Source: Pseudomonas sp. GD04019 (lineage in GTDB: Bacteria; Pseudomonadota; Gammaproteobacteria; Pseudomonadales; Pseudomonadaceae). Taken from it: a stretch of DNA of 64,000 nucleotides. A program made the translations under genes and the position numbers. Numbering within the stretch: position 1 is the stretch's first letter; every line of letters begins with the position of its first letter. The DNA lies in the NCBI RefSeq assembly GCF_029837695.1, contig NZ_JAOEEA010000008.1:1-64000 (forward strand), written 5' to 3'. Below, piece after piece: positions 8,746-17,629 of this stretch. The notes under the pieces are model-generated. The model saw only the letters and a list, made by a program, of their open reading frames with translations. It did not search any database and was not told where the DNA came from.

Positions 8746-9783
8746 ATGAGAATACTGATCGTGGGCCCCAGCTGGGTCGGTGACATGGTGATGGCGCAGA
8801 CCCTGTTCGTCTGCCTCAAGCAACGCCACCCCGGCTGCGAGATCGACGTGCTGGCGCCCGAGTGGAGCCGGCCGATCCTCGAGCGCATGCCCGAAGTGCG
8901 CGCGGCGCTGAGCTTCCCGCTCGGCCACGGCGTGCTGGATATCGCCACCCGCCGCAAGATCGGCAAGTCCCTGGCCGGCCAGTACGACCAGGCGATCCTG
9001 CTGCCCAACTCGCTCAAGTCCGCCCTGGTGCCGTTCTTCGCCGGCATCCCCAAGCGCACCGGCTGGAAGGGCGAGATGCGCTACGGCCTGCTCAACGACA
9101 TCCGCAAGCTGGACAAGCAGCGACTGCCGCTGATGATCGAGCGCTTTATGGCGCTGGCCTACGAGCCGGATGCCGAGATTCCCAAGCCCTATCCGCAGCC
9201 GCGCCTGGCGATCGACGAAGCCAGCCGCGCCGCCGCCCTGGCCAAGTTCGGTCTCGGGCTGGATCGCCCGGTGCTGGCGCTGTGTCCCGGCGCAGAGTTC
9301 GGCGAGGCCAAGCGCTGGCCGGTGGAGCACTACGCCAAGGTCGCCGAGATCAAGATCCGCGCCGGCTGGCAGGTGTGGCTGTTCGGCTCGAAGAACGACC
9401 ATCCCGGCTGCGAAGACATCCGTAGCCGCCTGATTCCCGGCCTGCGCGAGGAGTCGGTCAACCTGGCCGGTGCAACCTCGCTGGCCGAGGCCATCGACCT
9501 GATGTCCGCCGCCGGTGCCGTGGTGTCCAACGATTCCGGCCTGATGCACGTGGCCGCCGCGCTCAACCGTCCGCTGGTGGCGGTGTATGGCTCCACTTCG
9601 CCGCAGTTCACCCCGCCGCTGGCGGACAAAGTGGAGATCGTGCGCCTGGGCCTGGACTGCAGCCCCTGCTTTGACCGCACCTGCCGTTTCGGCCACTACA
9701 ACTGCCTGCGCGAACTCAAACCGCGCCCGGTGCTGGAGGCGCTGGATCGCCTGGTCGCCGACCCCATCGAGGTCGCCGGATGA
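8746..9783 (+). CDS. waaF: ADP-heptose:LPS heptosyltransferase II
   Basis: GT9-family enzyme that adds the second heptose of the LPS inner core at the cytoplasmic face of the inner membrane. The N-terminus MRILIVGPSWVGDMVMAQTL is the WaaF signature, and the C-terminal half has the GT9 features PGAEFGEAKRWP and SNDSGLMHVAAALNRP. The ATG at 8746 is used because an upstream in-frame GTG at 8701 would add residues encoded by the leader hairpin. Length 345 residues. Its stop overlaps the waaC start by four bases, so the two are translationally coupled. Confidence 0.96.
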   Translation: MRILIVGPSWVGDMVMAQTLFVCLKQRHPGCEIDVLAPEWSRPILERMPEVRAALSFPLGHGVLDIATRRKIGKSLAGQYDQAILLPNSLKSALVPFFAGIPKRTGWKGEMRYGLLNDIRKLDKQRLPLMIERFMALAYEPDAEIPKPYPQPRLAIDEASRAAALAKFGLGLDRPVLALCPGAEFGEAKRWPVEHYAKVAEIKIRAGWQVWLFGSKNDHPGCEDIRSRLIPGLREESVNLAGATSLAEAIDLMSAAGAVVSNDSGLMHVAAALNRPLVAVYGSTSPQFTPPLADKVEIVRLGLDCSPCFDRTCRFGHYNCLRELKPRPVLEALDRLVADPIEVAG

Positions 9784-10784
9784 GGGTGCTGCTGATCAAG
9801 ACCTCGTCCCTCGGTGACGTGATCCACACATTGCCGGCGCTGACCGATGCGGCGCGGGCGATTCCCGGCATCCAGTTCGACTGGGTGGTGGAGGAGGGCT
9901 TCGCCGAGATTCCGGCCTGGCACCCGGCCGTGGCCCAGGTGATCCCGGTGGCCATCCGCCGCTGGCGCAAGCACCTGCTGCAGACCTGGAAGAGCGGTGA
10001 GTGGAAGCGCTTCAAGCAGCGCCTGGGCGAGGTCGATTACGACCTGGTGATCGATGCGCAGGGCCTGTTCAAGAGTGCCGTGCTGACCCGCTACGCCAAG
10101 GCGCCGGTGGTCGGCCTGGACCGCGACTCGGCGCGCGAGCCGATCGCCTGCCGCTTCTACGACCGCCTGTATGCCGTGGCCAAGGATCAGCATGCCCTGG
10201 AGCGCACCCGCCAGCTGTTTGCCCAGGCCCTGGGCTACGAGCTGCCGCAGCAGATCGGCGACTACGGCCTGGATCGCGCGGCCATGGCCGATGCGTCGGC
10301 GCAGCCCTATCTGCTGTTCCTGCATGGCACCACCTGGGCCAGCAAGCACTGGCCGGAGGCCGACTGGCGTGCCCTGGCCGAGCGCATGGCGGCGCAGGGC
10401 TGGGCGATCCGCCTGCCCTGGGGCAACGAGGTGGAACGCGAGCGCGCCCAGCGCATCGTGGCGGGCATCGATAACGCCGCGGTGCTGCCCAAGCTCAACC
10501 TGGCCGGCGTGGCCAAGGTGATCGCCGGCGCCACCGCCTGCGTCGCCGTGGACACCGGTCTCGGCCACCTGGCCGCGGCGCTGGATGTGCCGACCATCTC
10601 CCTGTACGGCCCGACCCTGCCGGGCAAGGTCGGCGCCTATGGCCGCGGCCAGGTGCACCTGTGCGCCACCGGCCCGCATGCGGGCCTGGGCGACCGCCGC
10701 AAGCCGTGCTTCGACGGCCTCGACGCCCGGCGCGTGGGCGATCAACTGAACGCCATGCTGTTGGCGCAGCAGGAGGCGGTCTGA
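9780..10784 (+). CDS. waaC: ADP-heptose:LPS heptosyltransferase I
   Basis: GT9-family enzyme that adds the first L-glycero-D-manno-heptose to Kdo2-lipid A. It begins MRVLLIKTSSLGDVIHTLPAL, the WaaC signature, and carries the acceptor/donor-site segment TTWASKHWPEADW and VDTGLGHLAAALDVPT near the C-terminus. Length 334 residues, within the family range. The ATG overlaps the waaF stop and its own stop overlaps the waaG start in a TGATG junction. Confidence 0.96.
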   Translation: MRVLLIKTSSLGDVIHTLPALTDAARAIPGIQFDWVVEEGFAEIPAWHPAVAQVIPVAIRRWRKHLLQTWKSGEWKRFKQRLGEVDYDLVIDAQGLFKSAVLTRYAKAPVVGLDRDSAREPIACRFYDRLYAVAKDQHALERTRQLFAQALGYELPQQIGDYGLDRAAMADASAQPYLLFLHGTTWASKHWPEADWRALAERMAAQGWAIRLPWGNEVERERAQRIVAGIDNAAVLPKLNLAGVAKVIAGATACVAVDTGLGHLAAALDVPTISLYGPTLPGKVGAYGRGQVHLCATGPHAGLGDRRKPCFDGLDARRVGDQLNAMLLAQQEAV

Positions 10785-11905
10785 TGCAGCTGGCCTTCGT
10801 CCTCTACAAGTACTTCCCGTTTGGGGGATTACAGCGCGATTTCATGCGGATCGCCCTGGAGTGCCAGGCGCGTGGCCACGCCATTCGTGTCTACACGCCG
10901 ATCTGGGAAGGCGAGATTCCCGCCGGTTTCGATGTGCGGGTGGCGCCGATCAAGGCGCTGTTCAACCACCACCGCAACGAGCGCTTCAGCGCCTGGCTGG
11001 CCGCCGACCTGGCGCGTGACCCGGTGGATCGCGTGGTCGGCTTCAACAAGATGCCCGGCCTAGACGTGTACTACGCCGCCGACGGTTGCTACGAGGACAA
11101 GGCGCAGACCCTGCGCGCGCCGATCTACAAGCGCTGGGGCCGCTACAAGCACTTCGCCGACTACGAGCGGGCGGTGTTCGCCCCCGAGTCGAAGACCGAG
11201 ATCCTGATGATCTCCGAAGTACAGCAGCCGCTGTTTATCAAGCACTACCGGACGCCTGCGGCGCGCTTCCATCTGCTGCCGCCGGGCATCGCCCAGGACC
11301 GTCGCGCACCGGCCAATGCGGCCGAAATCCGCGCCGAGTTTCGTCGCGAGTTCAAGCTGGCGGACGACGACCTGCTGCTGGTGCAGATCGGTTCCGGCTT
11401 CAAGACCAAGGGCCTGGACCGCAGCCTCAAGGCGTTGGCCGCCTTGCCGCGCGAGCTTAAAAAACGCACGCGGTTGATCGCCATCGGCCAGGACGACCCC
11501 AAGCCCTTCCTGCTGCAGGTCAAGGCTTTGGGACTCTCCGACCAGGTGCAGGTCCTCAAGGGGCGCAGCGACATTCCGCGCTTCCTGCTCGGCGCCGACC
11601 TGCTGGTTCATCCGGCCTACAACGAGAACACCGGCACCGTGCTGCTGGAGGCTATGGTCTCCGGCCTGCCGGTGCTGGTCAGCGAGGTCTGTGGCTACGC
11701 CCGCTACATCGTCGAGGCCGATGCCGGGCGCGTGGTACCGGCGCCGTTCGAGCAGGATGCCTTCAACCGAATGCTGGCCGAGATGCTCGGTGATGGCGCG
11801 GCGCGGGTGAAGTGGGGCGCCAATGGCCTGGCCTTCGCCGCCAGTGCCGACCTGTATTCCATGCCGCAGCGCGCGGCCGATGTGATTCTGGCGGAGCGTG
11901 CATGA
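10784..11905 (+). CDS. waaG: LPS core glycosyltransferase WaaG
   Basis: GT4-family transferase that adds the first outer-core residue to heptose II; in P. aeruginosa this is a GalN, in enterics a glucose. The N-terminus MQLAFVLYKYFPFGGLQRDF with its GG loop, and the C-terminal EX7E-type donor site (HPAYNENTGTVLLEAMVSG), are clear. Length 373 residues, as in P. aeruginosa. It is coupled to waaC by a one-base overlap. Unlike its neighbours it is not coupled to the next gene: a REP-type inverted pair separates it from waaP. Confidence 0.95.
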   Translation: MQLAFVLYKYFPFGGLQRDFMRIALECQARGHAIRVYTPIWEGEIPAGFDVRVAPIKALFNHHRNERFSAWLAADLARDPVDRVVGFNKMPGLDVYYAADGCYEDKAQTLRAPIYKRWGRYKHFADYERAVFAPESKTEILMISEVQQPLFIKHYRTPAARFHLLPPGIAQDRRAPANAAEIRAEFRREFKLADDDLLLVQIGSGFKTKGLDRSLKALAALPRELKKRTRLIAIGQDDPKPFLLQVKALGLSDQVQVLKGRSDIPRFLLGADLLVHPAYNENTGTVLLEAMVSGLPVLVSEVCGYARYIVEADAGRVVPAPFEQDAFNRMLAEMLGDGAARVKWGANGLAFAASADLYSMPQRAADVILAERA

Positions 11906-11920
11906 GTAGCGGGTTTTTCC

Positions 11921-11983
11921 TAGGAGCGAGCTCTGCTCGCGAAGCTTTTTCCGGGCCTGGTTCGCGAGCAGAGCTCGCTCCTA
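11921..11983. repeat. REP doublet (REPIN) between waaG and waaP
   Basis: Bases 11921-11943 and 11961-11983 are perfect 23-bp reverse complements around a 17-base loop. Each arm contains the GAGCGAGC...GCTCGCGA core familiar from Pseudomonas REP elements, which are spread by REP-associated tyrosine transposases. The end of the right arm lies four bases before the waaP Shine-Dalgarno sequence, so the stem in mRNA could affect waaP translation or stabilise the upstream part of the operon message. Confidence 0.8.
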
Positions 11984-11996
11984 CATGGAGGCTCGT

Positions 11997-12812
11997 ATGC
12001 GCCTGATCCTCGCCGAACCGTTCCAGTCGCTGTGGGCCGGGCGTGATGCCTTCGCCGCCGTGGAGGCCCTGCAGGGCAAGGTCTACCGCGAGCTGGAAGG
12101 GCGCCGCACCCTGCGCACCGAGGTCGACGGGCGCGGCTACTTCGTCAAGATCCATCGCGGCATCGGCTGGGGAGAGATCGTCAAGAACCTGCTCACCGCC
12201 AAGCTGCCGGTGCTCGGCGCCGGTCAGGAATGGGCGGCGATCCAGCGTCTGACCGAGGCCGGCGTGCCAACCATGACCGCCGTAGCCTATGGCGAACGCG
12301 GCAGCAATCCGGCGGCGCAGCATTCGTTCATCGTCACCGAGGAACTGGCGCCGACCACCGACCTGGAGCAGTTGACCCTGAACTGGCTTCAGCAGCCGCC
12401 AGAGCCACGGTTCAAGCGCGCGTTGATCGCCGAGGTGGCGAAGATGACCGGCAACATGCACCGCGCCGGGGTCAACCATCGCGACTGCTATATCTGCCAC
12501 TTCCTGCTGCACACCGACCGGCCGGTGACGGCGGACGACTTCCGCCTGTCGCTGATCGACCTGCATCGCGCCCAAGTGCGCAGCGCCACGCCGACCCGCT
12601 GGCGCAACAAGGACCTGGCCGGCCTGTATTTCTCCGCCCTGAACATCGGCCTGACTCGCCGCGACAAGCTGCGCTTCCTCAAGGCCTACTTCCAGCAGCC
12701 GCTGCGCGACATCCTGCGTGACGAGGCGGCGCTGCTGGCCTGGCTGGAGCGCAAGGCGGACAAGCTGCTGGCGCGTTACGCGCGCAAATACGCACCGGGA
12801 GCCCAGGGATGA
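11997..12812 (+). CDS. waaP: LPS heptose I kinase WaaP
   Basis: Phosphorylates O-4 of heptose I in the inner core; in P. aeruginosa it is essential and is also reported as a tyrosine kinase. The eukaryotic-like kinase fold shows the ATP-binding lysine in GYFVKIHRG (residue 51) and the catalytic loop NHRDCYICHFLL with Asp163. The sequence is strikingly close to P. aeruginosa WaaP (EVDGRGYFVKIHRGIGWGEI segment). The start is ATG 11997, five bases after GGAGG at 11987-11991; an in-frame ATG at 11985 lies inside the ribosome site and is rejected. Length 271 residues. The stop overlaps the next gene by four bases. Confidence 0.96.
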   Translation: MRLILAEPFQSLWAGRDAFAAVEALQGKVYRELEGRRTLRTEVDGRGYFVKIHRGIGWGEIVKNLLTAKLPVLGAGQEWAAIQRLTEAGVPTMTAVAYGERGSNPAAQHSFIVTEELAPTTDLEQLTLNWLQQPPEPRFKRALIAEVAKMTGNMHRAGVNHRDCYICHFLLHTDRPVTADDFRLSLIDLHRAQVRSATPTRWRNKDLAGLYFSALNIGLTRRDKLRFLKAYFQQPLRDILRDEAALLAWLERKADKLLARYARKYAPGAQG

Positions 12813-13546
12813 GCGGTTGGCGGCTGAATGCCGAACTGCCAGCGCCCCTGGCGGCCGAGCTGGCCAGCCTGGAGCGAGTGTTCGCCCTGGAGGGCAAGCG
12901 CCTGACCCGCGACCCGTTGTCGGAAGTGATCCTGATCGAGCGCGACGGCGTGCGTTACTACGTCAAGCGCTACTGGGGCGCCGGCAAGGGGCTGCGCCGC
13001 TACCTGGGCCGGCCGCGGGTCAAGGCCGAGTGGCAGAACCTCAAGCACTTCGCCACATGGGGCATTCCCACCGCGCCCATCGTCGCCTACGGTCTGGAGC
13101 GCAAGGGCGGCGCGTTCCTGCGCGGCGCGCTGATCACCCGCGAGCTGGAAAACACCCAGGACATGGCGCTGCTGGCCAAGCGTCGTGACGAGCGCCTGCG
13201 CGATCCGCAGTGGGTGGACGGCATCAGCCGCCAGCTGGCGACGGCGACCCGGGCGCTGCATGACCACCACTTCGCCCACAACGACCTGAAGTGGCGCAAC
13301 CTGCTGGTCAATGATCGCGCCGAGCTGTTCTTCATCGATTGCCCGACCGGCACCTTCTGGTGGGGGCCGTTCCTGCGCTACCGCATCGTCAAGGACCTGG
13401 CCTGCCTGGACAAGGTCGCCAGCCAGGTGCTGTCGCGCAGCCAGCGTCTGCGTTTCTACCTGCAGTATCGTGGCCGCGAGCGCCTGAGCGCCGGGGACAA
13501 GCGGCGGGTAAGAGAGATAGTGAAATTCTTCGAGGGCAGGGAATGA
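12809..13546 (+). CDS. wapP: LPS core kinase-fold protein, WapP type
   Basis: Member of the Kdo/WaaP kinase superfamily and the counterpart of PA5008 in P. aeruginosa, where it acts with WaaP in inner-core phosphorylation. Visible features are the lysine in RYYVKRYWGAGKG, the catalytic loop HHFAHNDLKWRNLL with Asp at residue 159, and the metal-binding Asp in FFIDCPTG. Length 245 residues. It is coupled to waaP by ATGA and to the next kinase by another ATGA. The gene symbol rests on position and my memory of the P. aeruginosa nomenclature. Confidence 0.85.
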   Translation: MSGWRLNAELPAPLAAELASLERVFALEGKRLTRDPLSEVILIERDGVRYYVKRYWGAGKGLRRYLGRPRVKAEWQNLKHFATWGIPTAPIVAYGLERKGGAFLRGALITRELENTQDMALLAKRRDERLRDPQWVDGISRQLATATRALHDHHFAHNDLKWRNLLVNDRAELFFIDCPTGTFWWGPFLRYRIVKDLACLDKVASQVLSRSQRLRFYLQYRGRERLSAGDKRRVREIVKFFEGRE

Positions 13547-14286
13547 GCGACTTTATCGCCGCCGAGGATCGCGCGATCCTCGAACGCCACGGACTGGCGG
13601 ACTACGACGCGCTGTGGGCGCTCAAGCTGGAGGCGGTGGACGAGCCCAACACCGAGCGCGGTGGTTGGAGCAGCGTCTATCGCCTGGACCTGGGCGAGGC
13701 GGCCTACTACCTCAAGCGCCAGAGCAATCACCTGACCCGCACCCTGACCCGGCCGTTCGGCGAGCCGACCTTCGCCCGCGAGTTTCGCAATATCCAGCGC
13801 TATAAAGAGCTGGGCGTGCCGGCCCTGCAGGCGGCCTTCTTTGGCGAGCGCCAGTTGCCCGGCGAGCAGCGGGCCATCCTGCTGACCCGCGCCCTGGATG
13901 GCTGGCAGGACCTCGACCAATGGCTGCAGCGCTGGCCGCAGCTGGCCGAGGCGCAGCGCAGCGCCATCCTGCAGGCCTGTGGCGAGCTGGCCGGACGCCT
14001 GCACGGCGCCGGCCAGGTGCATGGCTGCTTCTATCCCAAACATATTTTCCTGCGCGAGCAGGGCGCTGGCTTCGCCGCCCAGCTGATCGACCTGGAGAAG
14101 ACCCGGCCGCTGCTGTTCGGCCGTCGCGACCGGATCAAGGATCTGGAGCCGCTGCTGCGCCGCGCCAGCGCCTGGAGCGAGGCCGACGTACGCCAGTTGC
14201 TGGTCGCGTATCTGGGTGCCGAGGCGGATATCGCGCCCTGGAGCCAGCGCCTCGGCGCGCGCCGCCGGCACAAGGAGGCACGCTGA
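13543..14286 (+). CDS. LPS core kinase-fold protein (InaA/Kdo kinase family)
   Basis: Third kinase-fold protein of the operon, 247 residues, corresponding in position to PA5007 (probably the gene called wapQ). It has the lysine segment AAYYLKRQSNHL and a catalytic-loop-like stretch GQVHGCFYPKHIFL, where the usual HxDxxxxN is altered: HGCFYPKH lacks the catalytic Asp. A later IDLEKTRPL supplies the metal-binding Asp. The altered loop resembles the InaA/RfaY branch. The start is ATG 13543 within the previous stop; longer in-frame readings from inside wapP are rejected. Substrate not identifiable from sequence. Confidence 0.82.
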   Translation: MSDFIAAEDRAILERHGLADYDALWALKLEAVDEPNTERGGWSSVYRLDLGEAAYYLKRQSNHLTRTLTRPFGEPTFAREFRNIQRYKELGVPALQAAFFGERQLPGEQRAILLTRALDGWQDLDQWLQRWPQLAEAQRSAILQACGELAGRLHGAGQVHGCFYPKHIFLREQGAGFAAQLIDLEKTRPLLFGRRDRIKDLEPLLRRASAWSEADVRQLLVAYLGAEADIAPWSQRLGARRRHKEAR

Positions 14287-15707
14287 TGCAGCTCGCCGAG
14301 CTGGCGTCGTCCGGCCGCGCGCCGACCCTGCCGTTGGCGTTGCAGCTGGCTGGCGAGGAACTGGTCATCGAACGTCTGCTGCGGGTGCTGCCGGGGCAGC
14401 GCTATGTCGGCCTGGCCCGTTGGCAAGGCCGCGCCGTGCTGGCCAAGTTGCTGGTCGGGCCCAAGGCAGAACGCCACTTTCAACGTGAGCTGCTCGGCGC
14501 GCGCCTGCTCGCCGAGCAGGGCCTGACCACGCCGCAACTGCTGGCGCAGGGCTTTGCGGCGGAGCAGGGCGGCTGGCTGCTGTTCGACTACCTGGACGGC
14601 GCCGAGAGCCTGTGGGACGCCTGGCGCGCGGTGGAGCGCGAACCGCTGCTGTCCGATGCCCAGCAAGCGGTGCTGGGCGAGGCCCTGGCCGCCATCGGCC
14701 AGCTGCATGCGCGAGGGCTGTGGCAGTCCGACCTGCACCTGGACAACCTGCTGCGCCAGCAGGGGCAGCTGTACCTGATCGATGGCGGCGGTGTGCTGGC
14801 CGAAACGGCCGGCCAGCCGCTGTCGCGGGCGCGGGTGCTGGCCAACCTGGGTGTGTTCTTCGCCCAGCTGCCGGCGGAGCTGGAGCCCTTCACCGAAGAG
14901 CTGCTGGTGCACTACCTGCTGGTCAATGCCGAGCACGCCCTGCCGCTGGAGGCGCTGCTCGATGAGGTGGCCAAGGTGCGCCAGTGGCGCCTGCGTGACT
15001 ACCTGAAGAAGGTCGCCCGCGATTGCAGCCTGTTCGCCGCGCAGATCGGCGCCTTCGGCCTGCGCGTGGTGCGCCGCGAGCGCGTCGAGCAGTTGCAGGC
15101 TCTGCTGGCCGATCCGGACGCGGCGATCTCCCGGGGCCAGGCGCTGAAGAATGGCGGCAGCGCCACGGTGGCGCTGGTGCAGGGCGAGAGCGGGCCGCTG
15201 GTGATCAAGCGCTACAACATCAAGAACTGGCGGCACTGGCTCAAGCGCTTCTGGCGGCCCAGTCGCGCCTGGCACAGCTGGGTCGAGGGTAATCGCCTGC
15301 AGCTGTTGGGCATCGCCACGCCGCGCCCGCTGGCGGTGCTCGAGCGGCGCTGGTGCTGGCTGCGCGCCCAGGCTTATCTGGTGACCGAGCATTGCGCCGG
15401 CGAAGACCTGCTCGCGCGCTTCGCTGCCCATGTCGACGGCGCACCGCCAGAGGCGGAACTGCAGGCCCTGGACCGGTTGTTCGCCGCGCTGCTGCGCGAA
15501 CGCATCAGCCATGGCGATCTCAAGGGCACCAACCTGTTCTGGGACGACGGGCACTGGAGCCTGATCGACCTGGATGCCATGCAGCAGCACCGCGGCCAGG
15601 CCGGCTTCGTCCGTGCCTATGTCCGCGATCGGGCGCGTTTCCTGCGCAACTGGCCGCAGGATTCGGCCCTGCACCGCTTGCTCGACCAGCGCCTGCCGCG
15701 GCTCTAG
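14286..15707 (+). CDS. tandem two-domain kinase-fold protein of LPS core operon
   Basis: A 473-residue protein, counterpart of PA5006, made of two consecutive kinase-like domains. Domain 1 (about 1-240) has VGLARWQGRAVLAKLL and the catalytic loop WQSDLHLDNLL followed by YLIDGGGV. Domain 2 (about 285-470) has PLVIKRYNIKN, the catalytic loop ISHGDLKGTNLF and LIDLDAM. Both retain the HxD-like and metal-binding acidic residues, so both may be active. It starts at ATG 14286 in a TGATG overlap with the preceding gene and ends the run of coupled kinases. The role is inferred to be core phosphorylation or its control; the acceptor is unknown. Confidence 0.85.
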   Translation: MQLAELASSGRAPTLPLALQLAGEELVIERLLRVLPGQRYVGLARWQGRAVLAKLLVGPKAERHFQRELLGARLLAEQGLTTPQLLAQGFAAEQGGWLLFDYLDGAESLWDAWRAVEREPLLSDAQQAVLGEALAAIGQLHARGLWQSDLHLDNLLRQQGQLYLIDGGGVLAETAGQPLSRARVLANLGVFFAQLPAELEPFTEELLVHYLLVNAEHALPLEALLDEVAKVRQWRLRDYLKKVARDCSLFAAQIGAFGLRVVRRERVEQLQALLADPDAAISRGQALKNGGSATVALVQGESGPLVIKRYNIKNWRHWLKRFWRPSRAWHSWVEGNRLQLLGIATPRPLAVLERRWCWLRAQAYLVTEHCAGEDLLARFAAHVDGAPPEAELQALDRLFAALLRERISHGDLKGTNLFWDDGHWSLIDLDAMQQHRGQAGFVRAYVRDRARFLRNWPQDSALHRLLDQRLPRL

Positions 15708-15772
15708 AGGCCTCGGCGAGCGGACCGCATGGTCAGCTTCCTGGCGGAATACCCTAGGTCGGGTGCAGCGGC

Positions 15773-15778
15773 TATAAT
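15773..15778 (+). promoter_or_regulatory. -10 element upstream of wapO
   Basis: A consensus TATAAT lies in the 155-base gap before wapO, with no convincing -35. Transcription from here would start near 15785 and give a leader of about 78 bases containing a perfect GGCGAGC/GCTCGCC hairpin (15794-15811). Confidence 0.55.
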
Positions 15779-15862
15779 CCCCGGCTTTGTTTGGGCGAGC
15801 GCATGCTCGCCTTCCACCCTTCCGTGGCGGCACGCCCGCCCGCAGCTGCAAGAGGCTTTCCC

Positions 15863-17617
15863 GTGGCATTGACCATTCTCGGCCTGTCCGGCGCACTCAG
15901 CCATGACCCGTCCGCCGCCCTCTATATCGACGGCAAGTTGATCGCGGCGGTCGAGGAAGAGCGCTTCGTGCGCGACAAGCATGCGAAGAACCGCATGCCC
16001 TACGAGTCCGCCAAGTTCTGCCTGGAGCAGGCCGGGATCAAGCCTTCCGACGTCGACGTGGTGGCCATTCCCTTCGCCCCCATCAGCCTGTTCGGCAAGG
16101 CCCGCTGGCACTACGCCAAGCGCTACTGGTACGCCCCGGACCGCTCGCTCGACGCGATCCTGATGGGCAACCGCCGCTACAAGCGCTACCACAAGAAGAT
16201 CCAGTGGTGCCTGGAGCAGCTCGGCTTCGACCTGAAGAAGGTCAAGATCGAGCCGGTCGAGCACCACCTGGCCCACGCCGCCAGTGCCTACCACTGCTCG
16301 GGCTTCAAGGAAAAAACCGCGATCCTCGGCATCGACGGCAAGGGCGAGTACGCCACCACCTTCTTCGGCTATGGCGAGAACGGCAAGATCCACAAGATCA
16401 AGGAATTCTACGATCCGGATTCCCTCGGCGGTCTGTACGGCGCGATCACCGAGTTCCTCGGTTTCGAGATGCTCGACGGCGAGTTCAAGGTCATGGGCAT
16501 GGCGCCCTATGGCGATGCGGCCAAGTACGATTTCTCGCGCCTGGCCAAGTTCGAGAACGGCGAGCTGACTATCAACACCGACTACGCCAACGTCATCGGC
16601 TTCCGTCGCTACAAGGAAAACGGCAAGGGCTACTACTTCTCGCCCAAGCTGATCGAATGGCTGGGGCCGAAGCGCCAGGGCGACATCGCCGACGATCCTT
16701 ACATCCACTACGCCGCCAGCATGCAGGCCCTGTTCGAGAAGCTGGCGCTGGAGATGATGGAGTACTACCTCGGCGACATCCTCAAGGAAACCGGCAAGAT
16801 CGCCTTCGCCGGCGGCTGCGCGCTGAACGTCAAGCTGAACCAGAAGATCATCGCCCGCGACGACGTGAAGGAGCTGTTCGTGCAGCCCGCTTCCGGCGAC
16901 GCCGGTACCTCGGTCGGCGCCGCCGCCTACGTTTCGCACCAGCGCGGCGTGCCGGTGGAGAAGATGGAGCACGTCTACCTCGGCCCGTCCTACTCCAACG
17001 AGGACGTGATCGCCGCCTGCGCCCGCCACCCGAACAAGCCGGTGTTCAAGCAGATCGACAACGTCGAGCAGCGCATCGCCAAGATCATGGTCGACGCCAA
17101 CCCGGTGGCCTGGTTCCAAGGCCGCATGGAGTTCGGCCCGCGTGCCCTCGGCGGCCGTTCGATCATCGGCTGCCCGAGCGTGCCGGGCGTGGCCGACCGC
17201 ATCAACGAACAGATCAAGTTCCGTGAGCGCTGGAGACCCTTCTGCCCGTCGATGCTCGACACCGTGGCCGCTCAGATGCTCAAGGTCGACCATCCGAGCC
17301 CGTTCATGACCTTCACCTTCGAAGTCAACGACGAGTGGAAAAACCGCGTCGGCGAAGTGGTACACGAGGACGGCACCTCGCGCGCCCAAGTGCTGGAACG
17401 CCAGTACAATCCGCGCTGGTACGACCTGATGCTGGAGCTGGAGAAGCTCACCGGCAACGGCGTGTCGCTGAACACCTCGCTCAACCGCCGCGGCGAGCCG
17501 ATGATCTGCTCGCCAACCGACGCGCTGAACATGTTCTACGGCTCGGACCTGCAGTACCTGATCATGCAGGACATCCTGGTGGTCAAGGATGGCAAGGACT
17601 GGTATGACAACATCTGA
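15863..17617 (+). CDS. wapO: LPS core carbamoyltransferase
   Basis: NodU/CmcH-family O-carbamoyltransferase; the P. aeruginosa counterpart (PA5005) is assigned to carbamoylation of heptose II. The N-terminal ASKHA-like domain begins LTILGLSGALSHDPSAAL and contains EEERFVRDKH and the metal-site segment HHLAHAASAYHCSGF. The C-terminal YrdC-like part carries GGRSIIGCPS and NTSLNRRGEPMICSP. The start chosen is GTG 15863, eight bases after AGAGG; two upstream ATGs (15791, 15803) would run through the leader hairpin. Length 584 residues, typical. Two further small genes normally stand between it and other core genes in other species; here wapH follows after 74 bases. Confidence 0.92.
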   Translation: MALTILGLSGALSHDPSAALYIDGKLIAAVEEERFVRDKHAKNRMPYESAKFCLEQAGIKPSDVDVVAIPFAPISLFGKARWHYAKRYWYAPDRSLDAILMGNRRYKRYHKKIQWCLEQLGFDLKKVKIEPVEHHLAHAASAYHCSGFKEKTAILGIDGKGEYATTFFGYGENGKIHKIKEFYDPDSLGGLYGAITEFLGFEMLDGEFKVMGMAPYGDAAKYDFSRLAKFENGELTINTDYANVIGFRRYKENGKGYYFSPKLIEWLGPKRQGDIADDPYIHYAASMQALFEKLALEMMEYYLGDILKETGKIAFAGGCALNVKLNQKIIARDDVKELFVQPASGDAGTSVGAAAYVSHQRGVPVEKMEHVYLGPSYSNEDVIAACARHPNKPVFKQIDNVEQRIAKIMVDANPVAWFQGRMEFGPRALGGRSIIGCPSVPGVADRINEQIKFRERWRPFCPSMLDTVAAQMLKVDHPSPFMTFTFEVNDEWKNRVGEVVHEDGTSRAQVLERQYNPRWYDLMLELEKLTGNGVSLNTSLNRRGEPMICSPTDALNMFYGSDLQYLIMQDILVVKDGKDWYDNI

Positions 17618-17629
17618 GGGGGCTGGCCG

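Noticed and set aside
11812..12006. A short plus-strand frame between waaG and waaP.
   Set aside because: It is created by the REP doublet and the end of waaG read out of frame.
14031..15896. A minus-strand open frame of about 620 codons antisense to the double-kinase gene.
   Set aside because: No recognisable domain, and the plus strand encodes two complete kinase-like domains with coupled starts.
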